64,000 nucleotides of DNA from an uncultured Burkholderiales bacterium (GCA_946480465.1 CAMLJY010000030.1:1-64000), one strand, 5' to 3'; shown: positions 26,856-35,658, counted from the first letter of the stretch. The notes: generated by a model from the sequence alone, not told the origin. Program-made: numbers and translations.

Positions 26856-29114
26856 TCACTCCGTGGTCGCCGCACCGGGCCGCGCGCCGCGTGCGGCGCC
26901 GGGCCGCGCGCGCGCGGTCTTCAGCAGGCCGCTGGCACTGCGCCGCAGCAGCTCGCCCAGCAGCTGCAGCAGGCCCGCGAGCGAGCGGGTATGGTAGGCG
27001 GCGATGCCCCAGCGCTCGCGGCGGCTGCGCAGCCAGTCTTTCTTGTAGGCATCGTCGCCGCTCAGGTAGTCCACCTGGTCGACGCGGTCGACCTCCAGCA
27101 CGTGCCGCAGCAGCTTGGCGGTGAGCAGGCTGCCCGGCGAATAACGGCTGAAGTCCATGTCATGGGCCAGCTTGTAGATGTCGGCCTTGCGGTCGGCCAC
27201 CAGCCATATTTGCGCTGCCACCGGCTTGTCGTGCAGCCAGGCCAGGCCCAGCCGCACGCAGCCGCGCTGGCCGAAGACGCGGATCAGCTCGGGCAGGAAC
27301 TCGGGGTAGGGCTCGGCACGCTTCCAGCTGTGCGCGTAGACCTGCAGGTAGCTCGCCAGCGCGGCCTGCAGCTCGGCCGGCTCGCGCAGGATCTCGAAGC
27401 GGCCGCCATCGGCGAGGAAGCGCTTCAGCGTGCGCGCCAGCGTGTTGCGCACGCGGCTGTCCAGGCCGTGCTCGTAATCGGCCCACGAGCTTTCGATGCG
27501 CTGGTACCAGTTGCCGAAGCAGAAGAAGCGGAACGGGAACCAGCCGCCCTGCTCCAGCGCCGAGTACAGGTGCTGGTAGGCCTCGCTGTCGGGGTCCATC
27601 GGCGCGAAGGTGAAGCTGGCGGCGCCGCCGGCGTCGCGTGCCAGCGCCTGCAGCGCCAGCGTCAGCCCGGCGGGCTTGCAGCGCGGGCTCAGCGCCGGTG
27701 CGAAGAGCGAGGTGTAGTAGTTGGCCAGCCCCGACAGCAGGTGGCCGCGCCGGCGCTGCTGCACCAGGGCCGGCAGCACCGCGATGCAGTGGGCGCCGTC
27801 GCGCACGACGGCAAAGCGCACGATGCTGCCGGCGAACACCGCCCGCGTCAGCGTGCGGTACCAGTCGGTGCCGAACTGCAGGCTCTGGTCCTCCGCGGCG
27901 TCCATCAGCTTGATGGCGTCCTCGGGCAGCTCGTCGAGCGAGGCGTGCAGCGCCACCTCCAGGCCCCCGGCATCGGCGGCGCGCGGGCGCAGCAGCTGGC
28001 GCGTCATGCGCATGCCGGTCACCAGGTGCTGGGCCGCTGCGCCGCGGTACAGCGTCATGTGGCTGATCACGCGCTGCCCGGTGGCCCAGGCCAGTTGGTC
28101 CTGCGTGGCGTCGGTGTAGAACTCGACCTGCTTGCCGGCATGCCGCGCGAACAGGTTCTCCAGCACCGCGCGCAGCAGCACGCGGCCGGGGGCGTGCTTG
28201 TCGAGGGCTTCGTTGTAGGTGGTCTTCAGCATGACCACCAGCTGGCCGCCGTGCACGATCAGGCGTGAGGCAGCCAGCGTCTCGCCCAGCCACAGCTCGT
28301 GCACTTCCGCCTGCCCGGCTTCGGCGCACGCGCGCATCAGGCCGGTGTAGAAGCGGCCTTGCTCGTTGTCCGGTCCCAGCGCGGTGCCGGCCGCGCCCTT
28401 CCAGCCCTGCGATTCCAGCGTCGCGTAGCGCTGCACCGCTTCCACGACGCCGGCCGGATCGGTCACCACGTCGTGCCGCAGCGGCATCTCGGCGGCGGCG
28501 CGGCGTTCGTAACGGCGGATGTTTTGGCGCAGGCCTGACGGCCGTGCCGCCCAGTAGGCGTCGAAGCTGCCGCTGAGCGTCACGTTCATCGTCAGCGCGT
28601 GGCGCAGCTTCTCGCTCGCCGTGTAGGCGCGCGCCGGCTCGATGAAGGCGGGGTCGACGCACAGCAGGTCGAGGCCGACGGCGGGTCCCGGCAGGCTGCG
28701 GATCAGCTCGCCCATCGGCTCCGAAGGCGACAGCAGCAGCGGACCGACCTGCGCCTGCGACGGCAGGAAGGTGGTCCACAGCCCGCCGCCGCGCCGCTGC
28801 AGTATGGCCATGGCTTCGGGCCGGTCGCTGGTGCCGCGCAGGCACAGCACCTGCCGGCCGTCGCCGAAGTGGCGCAGCATGCGGTCGACGAAGTCGCCCG
28901 ACAGCATCGGATGGTTGCGCATCAGGCGCTGGTTCAGGACGTCCCAGGCGGCGCGGTGCAGTCCCAGGCCTTCGCCGGGACCGAGCGGCAGCACCTGCCA
29001 GCGCCGGGCGCGTTCGTCCCGGGCGGGCGCGGTGCGCTCGGGCTGCGGCGGGCGGGCCGGCATGGCGGGCGCCAGCGGTTCGGCGGGGCGGGGCGTGGAG
29101 GCGGGGTGCGTCAT
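26856..29114 (-). CDS. Double-domain GNAT/FemAB-like acyltransferase fusion
   Basis: 752 aa from ATG 29114, in an ATGA overlap with the upstream aminotransferase-like gene. Two CelD/FemAB-like GNAT modules lie in tandem. The first (about 35-390) has SGLRQNIRRYERR and LWLGETLAASRLIVHGGQLVVMLKTTYNE. The second (about 410-730) has RVRNTLARTLKRFLADGG and LGLAWLHDKPVAAQIWLVADRKADIYKLAHD with SLLTAKLLRHVLE. Single-module relatives are near 350-400 aa, so this is a fusion. It could add two acyl or aminoacyl groups, or one module may be structural. With the gene at 29111 it forms the same pair seen at 23210/21967. The frame continues upstream to 30137, but that part is antisense-like and overlaps the previous gene. 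Confidence 0.78.
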   Translation of the reverse strand: MTHPASTPRPAEPLAPAMPARPPQPERTAPARDERARRWQVLPLGPGEGLGLHRAAWDVLNQRLMRNHPMLSGDFVDRMLRHFGDGRQVLCLRGTSDRPEAMAILQRRGGGLWTTFLPSQAQVGPLLLSPSEPMGELIRSLPGPAVGLDLLCVDPAFIEPARAYTASEKLRHALTMNVTLSGSFDAYWAARPSGLRQNIRRYERRAAAEMPLRHDVVTDPAGVVEAVQRYATLESQGWKGAAGTALGPDNEQGRFYTGLMRACAEAGQAEVHELWLGETLAASRLIVHGGQLVVMLKTTYNEALDKHAPGRVLLRAVLENLFARHAGKQVEFYTDATQDQLAWATGQRVISHMTLYRGAAAQHLVTGMRMTRQLLRPRAADAGGLEVALHASLDELPEDAIKLMDAAEDQSLQFGTDWYRTLTRAVFAGSIVRFAVVRDGAHCIAVLPALVQQRRRGHLLSGLANYYTSLFAPALSPRCKPAGLTLALQALARDAGGAASFTFAPMDPDSEAYQHLYSALEQGGWFPFRFFCFGNWYQRIESSWADYEHGLDSRVRNTLARTLKRFLADGGRFEILREPAELQAALASYLQVYAHSWKRAEPYPEFLPELIRVFGQRGCVRLGLAWLHDKPVAAQIWLVADRKADIYKLAHDMDFSRYSPGSLLTAKLLRHVLEVDRVDQVDYLSGDDAYKKDWLRSRRERWGIAAYHTRSLAGLLQLLGELLRRSASGLLKTARARPGAARGARPGAATTE

Positions 29115-30286
29115 GCCGGTCGGCCCCGCTGGTGCGCCGCGATGAAGGCGATGGTGCGGTCGATGTCGCTCGGCTGCAGGCTCTGGTGGCACAGCAGCTG
29201 CAGCACATGGTGACTCCAGCCGGGGCCGGCGTCGCCGGGGACGCTCGGGGTGCCCGGCCAGCGCCGGTTCCAGCGCGAAACGGCCAGGCCGGCATTGCGC
29301 ATGGCCAGGTACAGCCCGTCCGGCTCCTCGGCCCACAGCGGCAGCACGAAGGGCACGGCCCGCTCGGCGGCGGCGGCCCGCGGATCCCACAGCAGCCGCG
29401 TGCCCGGCACGCCGGCCAGGCCCTGCGCCAGGCGCTGGAAGTTGGCGCGCCGCCGTGCCATGGCGCCTCCCAGCGGCAGGCTGCGCACCAGGGCCGCGGC
29501 GATGGCGCTGGGGCGTTCGCCGACGCGGGCCAGGTCGGCCGCGGCCATCAGCGTGGCGGCATCGGCCTCGGAGGCCGCGGCCGCGAAGCGCGTGACCGCG
29601 GTGGCCGGCCGCCGCCGCAGCCGGCGCCACAGCCCGACGAGCGCGCCATCCCAGCCGCGCGCCGGGCGCCGCTCCAGCAAGTCCACCAGGGCCTGCAGCT
29701 GGCGCCGCAGCGGCGCCGGCGTGAGCACGAGCGGCGGCAGTGGCCGCTGCGCGCTGACCAGCAGCCCGGCCTCGGGCACCGGCAGGAATTTCGTCAGGCT
29801 CGCGATCGCGAAATCGCCCCAGCCGCCCACCGGCCGCTCGCCGGCGATGCCGTGCAGGCAGTGGGCGCAGTCCTCGATCAGCGCGACGCGGCGTGCGTCG
29901 CACCACTGCCGCACCGCCGCCAGCGACTGCGCGCGGCCGAAGTAGTGGGCGACGACGATTGCCGCCGCCCCTTCGTCCGGCAGCCGGTCCACCTGGGGCA
30001 GGCCGCGCTCGTCGATCGCGAACCAGGCCGGGCGCAGGCCCAGCGCCAGCACCGGCGCGACCATGGTTTCGCAGTGGAAGCTCGGCAGCAGCACGGTGGC
30101 GCCGGCGGGCAGCTGCAGCGCGCGCAGCGCCAGCCACAGCGCCGCGCGGCCGCTGGTCGCCAGGCGCTGGTGCGGCCAGCGCAGCAGGTGCGGCAGCGCC
30201 GCGGCCGCCGGCGGCGCGCAGACGCTGGCCCAGCCGAACACGGGGCTGCGCGGCAGCGCCGGCAGCGTCTGCGCGGACTCAGCCAT
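29111..30286 (-). CDS. DegT/DnrJ/EryC1-family PLP enzyme (aminotransferase-like), copy A
   Basis: 391 aa, ATG 30286, overlapping the hydrolase 1 stop by eight bases. PLP fold-type I features: TSGRAALWLALRAL, LLPSFHCETMVAPVL, LIEDCAHCLHG with Asp139, and ASLTKFLPVPEAGLLV with putative Lys166. It resembles copy B at 23210-24484. The glycine-rich GEGG after the lysine in true sugar aminotransferases is replaced by PVPEAG, so the active site may be specialised. It precedes and overlaps the double GNAT gene. The likely product is an aminated EPS sugar or amino donor; no direct evidence for substrate exists in the sequence. Confidence 0.74.
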   Translation of the reverse strand: MAESAQTLPALPRSPVFGWASVCAPPAAAALPHLLRWPHQRLATSGRAALWLALRALQLPAGATVLLPSFHCETMVAPVLALGLRPAWFAIDERGLPQVDRLPDEGAAAIVVAHYFGRAQSLAAVRQWCDARRVALIEDCAHCLHGIAGERPVGGWGDFAIASLTKFLPVPEAGLLVSAQRPLPPLVLTPAPLRRQLQALVDLLERRPARGWDGALVGLWRRLRRRPATAVTRFAAAASEADAATLMAAADLARVGERPSAIAAALVRSLPLGGAMARRRANFQRLAQGLAGVPGTRLLWDPRAAAAERAVPFVLPLWAEEPDGLYLAMRNAGLAVSRWNRRWPGTPSVPGDAGPGWSHHVLQLLCHQSLQPSDIDRTIAFIAAHQRGRPA

Positions 30287-31175
30287 GGCGTGCCCGCAGT
30301 CCGGTGCGCTCCAGCCAGTCGCACACCGCGGCCAGTGCAGCCTGTTTGGCGCCGGGCGTCGACAAGGTGTGATCGGCCCCGGGCAGGTCGACCCGCATCA
30401 GGCCGTTTCGGGACTCCGCGCCGCGCCACTCGGGCTGCGACTTCAGCGCCTCGTCGAATTCGCGCGCGGTGTAGTCCTGTTCACTCATCAGCAGCAGCAC
30501 GGGGCCGGGATGCGCCTTCCAGCCCGCGGCCATGCGGACGGTGTAGGGCGCCTGGGCATCGGCCTGGCCGCCGGCCGGTGTCGTGCTGCCGCGCCGGCCG
30601 CCCAGCATGGCGAGCACGCTGCGCAGCAGCCCGCCCAGGGCGGACAAGCCGACCCCGCCGCCGGCCAGCTTGCGCCAGAAGGCCGGGTCGCGCAGCCGCT
30701 GCAGGTAGTAGTGCTTGACCTGGGTGCGCGCATGCGTCGCCGCGCTGCGTACCCAGGGATTCAGCAGCGCCAGGCCCAGCACCCGCGGGTCGCGGCGCTC
30801 GGCCTGGTACATCAGCGCGGCGGAGGCGCCGTCGCACAGGCCGAACAGCACCCAGCGCTGAACGCCGGGCAAGGCGCGTGCGCCTGCGTCCAGCGCGCTC
30901 GCGATGTCGGGCGTCTGCTGCTCGAAGCCGAGCGGCTGGCCCTCGCTGTCGCCCATGCCGCGCACGTCGAATCGCAGTGCCGGCACGCCGGCCCGCGCGA
31001 GGCCACGGGCCAGGTGCACGAACTGGCGGTGGCTCCCGGCACGGTACTGCGGCCCGCCGACGACGATGACGACGCCGACCTCGGCCGCCTGCGCAGGCGC
31101 TGGCGCCGCGAGGACGCCCTCGAGGCGATCGTCCCCGCAGGGCCACGACAGCGCGTGCTCTTGCCAGTTCAGCAT
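30279..31175 (-). CDS. Exosortase A-associated hydrolase 1 (alpha/beta hydrolase, TIGR03100-like)
   Basis: 298 aa. Alpha/beta hydrolase: VVIVVGGPQYRAGSHRQFV near residue 35-53 (the oxyanion region) and DVRGMGDSEG after strand 4. The nucleophile elbow reads FGLCDGAS, so Cys114 takes the usual serine place. PGADHTLS supplies the histidine. Family membership (hydr1_PEP) is recognised from memory and fits the location beside hydrolase 2, the ACP and the acyl-CoA ligase. It may unload or transfer an acyl group from the ACP. It follows hydrolase 2 by 30 bases in the same operon. Confidence 0.85.
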   Translation of the reverse strand: MLNWQEHALSWPCGDDRLEGVLAAPAPAQAAEVGVVIVVGGPQYRAGSHRQFVHLARGLARAGVPALRFDVRGMGDSEGQPLGFEQQTPDIASALDAGARALPGVQRWVLFGLCDGASAALMYQAERRDPRVLGLALLNPWVRSAATHARTQVKHYYLQRLRDPAFWRKLAGGGVGLSALGGLLRSVLAMLGGRRGSTTPAGGQADAQAPYTVRMAAGWKAHPGPVLLLMSEQDYTAREFDEALKSQPEWRGAESRNGLMRVDLPGADHTLSTPGAKQAALAAVCDWLERTGLRARHG

Positions 31176-31205
31176 CGGGATGGTTCTGTTTCCCCGGGCG
31201 GCCGG

Positions 31206-32123
31206 CTACGCGGCGGCCAGGGCTTGCTCGGCCGCGGGCGGGATCCGGCTCGCCTGCACGAGCGCCGGGCATTCTTCGATTTCAACCGTGGACCAGAAGG
31301 GCGGGCCCTGGACGGCCTCGGCCTGCGCCGTCCAGCCGGCGCTGCGCCAGCGCTGCAGCACCGCCTGGCTGGCCGGGAGCAGTTCGCGGTCCTCGCGCAC
31401 CGTGGCCTCGAGCCAGCGCAGGTGGCCCGGCGCCACGCCGGCGGGTGCGTCGAGCGCCGCGGCCTCCAGCCCCAGCGCCAGCGCCGGCGGCAGCACGTAG
31501 CCCGCGACCTCGATGCTGCGGCCGGCGGCGAGGTCCGCCTTCAGCCGGCCGACGATCTGCTGCGATTCGGCCGACTGCATCATCGCCGCCTGCTTCAGCC
31601 GCAGGAACTGCTGCAGCACCTGCTTGCCCGAGCCCTGCGGCTGCCAGAACAGGAAGTTCAGCGGACCCGGCACGCGCGGTGCCGCCGCGCTGGCCAGCAG
31701 GCAGCCGGCGCGCAAGCCCCACAGCCACAGCGCGGGTGCGGCAACACCGGGCCACTGCTGGTGGTGGCGATCCCGTGCCAGCGCGCAGGCCTGGACGACG
31801 TCGTCGACCCAGGCTGCCCAGGAGGCGTCGGCCCAGTCGCCTGCACTGTCGCCGCAGCCCAGCAGGTCGAACTGCAGCACCGCGCAGCCATCCGCCGCCA
31901 GTGCGCGCGCCTGCAGCGCGGCCATGCGGCGAGCCTTGTTCATTTCTTCCGCGAACGGATGGACGTAGACGACCAGCGCGCGGGCGGGGGCGTCCGCCGG
32001 CGCGAGCCAGCGGCAGTAGCGCTGCGATGCCCCGGCCGCGTCGCGCGGCTCAGCCCCCGCGGCGGTGCCGGGCGGGCCGGCAGCAGGCCAGGCGGCGAAG
32101 AAGGACTCGTTGCGCAATCGCAT
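31206..32123 (-). CDS. Exosortase A-associated hydrolase 2 (alpha/beta hydrolase fold, TIGR03101-like)
   Basis: 305 aa. VVYVHPFAEEMNKARRMAALQARALA and FDLLGCGDSAGDW mark an alpha/beta hydrolase. The place of the nucleophile elbow reads LWGLRAGCLL, with Arg138 instead of Ser/Cys/Asp, so ordinary hydrolase chemistry is doubtful. It is recognised as the XrtA-associated second hydrolase family. It may be a binding or scaffold partner of hydrolase 1. It lies 29 bases after the ACP gene and precedes hydrolase 1 in the same transcript. Confidence 0.84.
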   Translation of the reverse strand: MRLRNESFFAAWPAAGPPGTAAGAEPRDAAGASQRYCRWLAPADAPARALVVYVHPFAEEMNKARRMAALQARALAADGCAVLQFDLLGCGDSAGDWADASWAAWVDDVVQACALARDRHHQQWPGVAAPALWLWGLRAGCLLASAAAPRVPGPLNFLFWQPQGSGKQVLQQFLRLKQAAMMQSAESQQIVGRLKADLAAGRSIEVAGYVLPPALALGLEAAALDAPAGVAPGHLRWLEATVREDRELLPASQAVLQRWRSAGWTAQAEAVQGPPFWSTVEIEECPALVQASRIPPAAEQALAAA

Positions 32124-32152
32124 TCAAGCCGGTGGCATGGGCGGGCGTTGGA

Positions 32153-32398
32153 TCAGAGCCGCTCGGCGACGAAGTCGACCAGCGCGCCGACCGATTCGAA
32201 GGTGCTGCCGACGATGTCGTCGTCGTCGATGGTCAGCCCCAGGCGTTCTTCCAGCGCGGTAATGATCGAGACGACGGCCATCGAATCGAGTTCCGGCACC
32301 GCGCCCAGCAGCGGCGTCTCGCGCGTGAACTGGGCGCTGCGCCCGTTCAAGCTCAGTACGTCATCGAGCAGACGCAGGACTTCCTGTTCAACGTTCAT
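32153..32398 (-). CDS. Acyl carrier protein, exosortase-locus type
   Basis: 81 aa from ATG 32398; the frame upstream is non-coding spacer. Acidic, helical ACP with the phosphopantetheine serine in PELDSMAVVSI at Ser39 and the C-terminal DDDIVGSTFESVGALVDFV. It carries an acyl or aminoacyl group as a thioester in the cytoplasm. The divergently transcribed acyl-CoA ligase at 32689 is the natural loader, and the two hydrolases and the GNAT enzymes downstream are possible users. It is the first gene of the - strand operon. It is separate from the fatty-acid ACP, which is not in this window. Confidence 0.9.
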   Translation of the reverse strand: MNVEQEVLRLLDDVLSLNGRSAQFTRETPLLGAVPELDSMAVVSIITALEERLGLTIDDDDIVGSTFESVGALVDFVAERL

Positions 32399-32688
32399 GG
32401 GTCGGGTTCGGGGGCAGGGGGCCGGGGGTCCCGGCGGAGTGGGCGGAATTCTAGGCGTCGCCCTGCACGGTCCACAGCGCTGAAACAGAGGGCGGGCCGC
32501 CTCTTGAGACAACTGCGTCACGCCCGGCGCGATCCGCTGCCCTGATGGCCTTGCCTTCGCCCACGCGATGTTGCAGCGTAGCGGGCTGCCTGGCCGGCCG
32601 CCTGCCGGTCCACAGGCCCTTCATGCGCAGGCGAACCGTTAGAGTCGCGCCTGTCCCGCATCCCCCGTCGCCCGCGGCCCTTTCCTCC
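32399..32688. promoter_or_regulatory. Divergent intergenic control region, ACP operon versus acyl-CoA ligase
   Basis: 290 bases separate two divergent start codons, so promoters for both operons must lie here or nearby. On the - strand a TAGAAT -10-like hexamer (complement of 32448-32453) is followed by a 50-base leader to ATG 32398. No good -35 was found 16-18 bases upstream of it. On the + strand GTTAGAGT near 32638 could be a -10. No sigma-54 pattern was seen. No gene is supported inside. Confidence 0.4.
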
Positions 32689-34320
32689 ATGGACTTCCGA
32701 CCTCCCGAAGCCGTCCTGCTGCACGAGCTGATCCAGCGCGCCGCGCTGCTGTCGCCCGATGCACCGGCGCTGACCTCCGGTTCGCAGACGCTGCGCTACG
32801 GCGAGCTGGCGCAGGCCGTCGCGGCCTTCGCGTCCGGCCTCGTCGGCCTCGGCCTGCCGCGCTCCGGGCGCGTGGGCATCTGGCTGGAAAAGCGCGTCGA
32901 GACGGTGGTCGCCAGCTTCGGTGCACCCGCCGCCGGCGGGGTCATGGTGCCGATGAACCCGATGCTCAAGCCCGAGCAGGTCGGCTACATCGCTCGCGAT
33001 TGCGACGTGACGGTCCTCGTCACCTCGCCCGATCGGCTGGCGCTGCTGCTGCCCACGCTGGCCGAGTGCCCGTCGGTGCGCCACGTGGTGCTGACCGAGG
33101 TCGCCGGCCAGGCCGCGGCAGCCCCGCCCGCGCTGCCGCCGCATTGCAGCGCGATCGGCTGGTCCGAGCTGCTCGGCGGACCCGCGCGCAGCGGCAGCCG
33201 CGTCATCGACAGCGACGTCACCGCCATCCTCTACACCAGCGGTTCCACCGGCCGGCCCAAGGGCGTCGTGCTGTCCCACCGGAACATGGTGGCCGGGGCC
33301 AAGAGCGTGGCCTCCTACCTCGAGAACCGCCCCGGCGACACGCTGCTCGCGGCGCTGCCCTTGTCCTTCGACGCCGGCTTCAGCCAGCTCACCACGGCCT
33401 TTCATGCCGGCGCCCGCGTCGTGCTGCTGAACTATCTGCTGCCGCGCGACGTGCTCAAGGCGATGGAGCGCGAGCGCGTCACCGGCCTGACGGCGGTGCC
33501 GCCCCTGTACATCCAGCTGACCCAGCTCGAATGGCCGGCCGCCATCGACCAGCACCTGCGCTACTTTGCCAACACCGGCGGCCGCATGCCGCGCGAGACC
33601 TTGATGGCACTGCGCCAGCGCGTGCCCAGCGCCAAGCCCTTCCTGATGTACGGCCTGACCGAAGCCTTCCGCTCCACCTTCCTGCCGCCGGAAGAGGTGG
33701 ACCGGCGCCCCGACTCCATCGGCAAGGCCATCCCGAACGCCGAGATCCTGGTGCTGCGCGAAGACGGCACCGAGTGCGCGGCCGACGAGCCGGGCGAGCT
33801 GGTGCACCGCGGGCCGCTGGTCGGCCAGGGCTATTGGAACGACCCCGAGAAGACGGCCGAGCGCTACCGTCTGCTGCCGCCGGCGGTGGCCGGGCGTGCC
33901 ATGGGCGTGCAGGTGCCCGAGTACGCCGTGTTCTCCGGCGACACGGTGCGGCGCGACGCCGAAGGCTTCCTGTACTTCATCGGCCGGCGCGACGAGATGA
34001 TCAAGACCTCGGGCTACCGCGTGAGTCCGACGGAGGTGGAAGAGATCCTCTACGCCACCCGCATGGTCGGCGAGTGCGTGGCCTTCGGCATCGACGACGA
34101 TGCGCTGGGCCAGGTGATCCAGGTCATCGCGACGCCGGCCGACCCCGCCGTGCCGCTGGACGTGGAGGCGCTGCGCCAGGCCTGCCGTGCGCGCATGCCC
34201 GCCTACATGGTGCCCGCCGGCATCGAGCCGGCCGCCGGCCCGCTGCCGCGCAATCCGAACGGCAAGATCGACCGCAAGCTGCTGTCCACCGCATGGGTCG
34301 AACGCCGGCAGGCGGCCTGA
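32689..34320 (+). CDS. Acyl-CoA ligase (AMP-forming), exosortase A system-associated (TIGR03098-like)
   Basis: 543 aa from ATG 32689 (MDFRPPEAVLLHELIQ); the frame upstream is non-coding. Adenylate-forming enzyme: P-loop TSGSTGRPKG at 183-192, YGLTEAF, then DEMIKTSGYRVSPTEVEE hinge and the catalytic lysine in NPNGKIDRKLL. It activates a carboxylic or amino acid with ATP and loads it onto CoA or, more likely here, the ACP divergently encoded 290 bases away. The adjacent PLP decarboxylase suggests that the acid may be amino-acid derived. Both genes run in one + strand operon. Confidence 0.9.
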   Translation: MDFRPPEAVLLHELIQRAALLSPDAPALTSGSQTLRYGELAQAVAAFASGLVGLGLPRSGRVGIWLEKRVETVVASFGAPAAGGVMVPMNPMLKPEQVGYIARDCDVTVLVTSPDRLALLLPTLAECPSVRHVVLTEVAGQAAAAPPALPPHCSAIGWSELLGGPARSGSRVIDSDVTAILYTSGSTGRPKGVVLSHRNMVAGAKSVASYLENRPGDTLLAALPLSFDAGFSQLTTAFHAGARVVLLNYLLPRDVLKAMERERVTGLTAVPPLYIQLTQLEWPAAIDQHLRYFANTGGRMPRETLMALRQRVPSAKPFLMYGLTEAFRSTFLPPEEVDRRPDSIGKAIPNAEILVLREDGTECAADEPGELVHRGPLVGQGYWNDPEKTAERYRLLPPAVAGRAMGVQVPEYAVFSGDTVRRDAEGFLYFIGRRDEMIKTSGYRVSPTEVEEILYATRMVGECVAFGIDDDALGQVIQVIATPADPAVPLDVEALRQACRARMPAYMVPAGIEPAAGPLPRNPNGKIDRKLLSTAWVERRQAA

Positions 34321-34377
34321 CACCGTCGCGCGTCCTTTGCCCGTCAGCACCGCCATTCGCTTCAATCGAGGTTGCCC

Positions 34378-35631
34378 GTGAGTGATTCCCCGCCCGCCGC
34401 CCGCGCCCTGCCGGTGCACGCGCCGATGTCCCAGTTTCCGGTGCGCGACGGCGAACTGCTGGTGGGCGGCATGCCGCTCAGCCGCCTGGCCGAGCGGGTC
34501 GGCCGCACGCCGTTCTACGCCTACGACCGCCAGCTGCTGCGCGCACGCGCGGCGGAGCTGCGCGCGGCGCTGCCGCCAGGCATCGAGATCCACTACGCGA
34601 TGAAGGCCAATCCGATGCCGGCGCTCGTCGGCTGGATGGTCGGTTGCGTTGACGGCATCGACGTTGCTTCCGCCGGCGAACTGGGTGTCGCGCTGGACGC
34701 CGGCGCCGATCCTCGCCACGTCAGCTTCGCCGGGCCCGGCAAGAGCGAGCGTGAGTTGCGGCAGGCGGTGGCGGCTGGCGTGCTGATCAACCTCGAATCG
34801 GCGCGCGAGCTGCGCCTGCTGGCCGACATCGGTTCGCAGCTGGGCCTGCAGCCGCGCGTGGCCGTGCGCGTGAACCCCGACTTCGAGCTGAAAGGCTCGG
34901 GCATGAAGATGGGCGGCGGTCCGAAGCAGTTCGGCGTCGACGTCGAGGAAGTGCCGCGGCTGTTGGACGGCATCGCCGCGGCTGGCCTGGGCTTCGAGGG
35001 CTTCCACCTTTTCGCCGGTTCGCAGAACCTGCGCGCCGAATCGATCTGCGAGGCGCAGCAGAAGTCCTACGAACTGGCCCTGCGCCTGGCCGCGGGTGCG
35101 CCGGCGCCGGTGCGTTTCCTGAACCTGGGCGGCGGCTTCGGCGTGCCGTATTTCCCCGGCGAACAGCGCCTGGACCTCGGCGGCATCGGCGCCAACCTCG
35201 CGCGCTTGCAGGAGCGCGCGGGCGCGGAAATGCCGGAGGCGGTCCTGGTCATCGAGCTCGGCCGCTACCTGGTCGCGGAGGCCGGCATCTACGTCTGCCG
35301 CGTCGTCGACCGGAAGGTCTCGCGCGGCCAGGTGTTCCTCGTCACCGACGGCGGGCTGCACCACCACCTGGCGGCCTCCGGCAACTTCGGCCAGGTGGTG
35401 CGCAAGAACTACCCCGCCATGATCAGCGTGCCGTCGGCCGGCCGGGACCGCGAGGTCGCCTCGATCGTCGGCCCGCTGTGCACCCCGCTGGACCTGCTGG
35501 CCGACCGGATGGAGCTGCCCTGCGCCCAGCCCGGCGACCTGGCGGTGGTCTTCCAGTCCGGCGCCTACGGCTTCACCGCCAGTCCGCAGCGCTTCCTCGG
35601 CCATCCCGAGTGCGTCGAAGTGCTGGTGTGA
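34378..35631 (+). CDS. PLP-dependent decarboxylase, exosortase A system-associated (TIGR03099-like)
   Basis: 417 aa from GTG 34378, which has GAGG (34368-34371) at six bases; a TTG at 34372 is less well placed. Fold-type III (alanine racemase-like) decarboxylase: Schiff-base Lys76 in IHYAMKANP, the glycine-rich FLNLGGGFGVPYF, and Cys368 in GPLCTPLDLLAD. The family includes diaminopimelate and ornithine decarboxylases. The amino-acid substrate is not known. It could make an amine or D-type amino product for the ligase and ACP. A GC-rich inverted repeat follows the stop. Confidence 0.9.
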   Translation: MSDSPPAARALPVHAPMSQFPVRDGELLVGGMPLSRLAERVGRTPFYAYDRQLLRARAAELRAALPPGIEIHYAMKANPMPALVGWMVGCVDGIDVASAGELGVALDAGADPRHVSFAGPGKSERELRQAVAAGVLINLESARELRLLADIGSQLGLQPRVAVRVNPDFELKGSGMKMGGGPKQFGVDVEEVPRLLDGIAAAGLGFEGFHLFAGSQNLRAESICEAQQKSYELALRLAAGAPAPVRFLNLGGGFGVPYFPGEQRLDLGGIGANLARLQERAGAEMPEAVLVIELGRYLVAEAGIYVCRVVDRKVSRGQVFLVTDGGLHHHLAASGNFGQVVRKNYPAMISVPSAGRDREVASIVGPLCTPLDLLADRMELPCAQPGDLAVVFQSGAYGFTASPQRFLGHPECVEVLV

Positions 35632-35658
35632 CCTTCCGCATCTTGCGCTGACGCCGCT

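Noticed and set aside
32399..32688. Sigma-54 promoters (as in PrsK/PrsR-controlled exosortase loci)
   Set aside because: No TGGCAC-N5-TTGC-like pair with the GG-N10-GC core was seen in this spacer.
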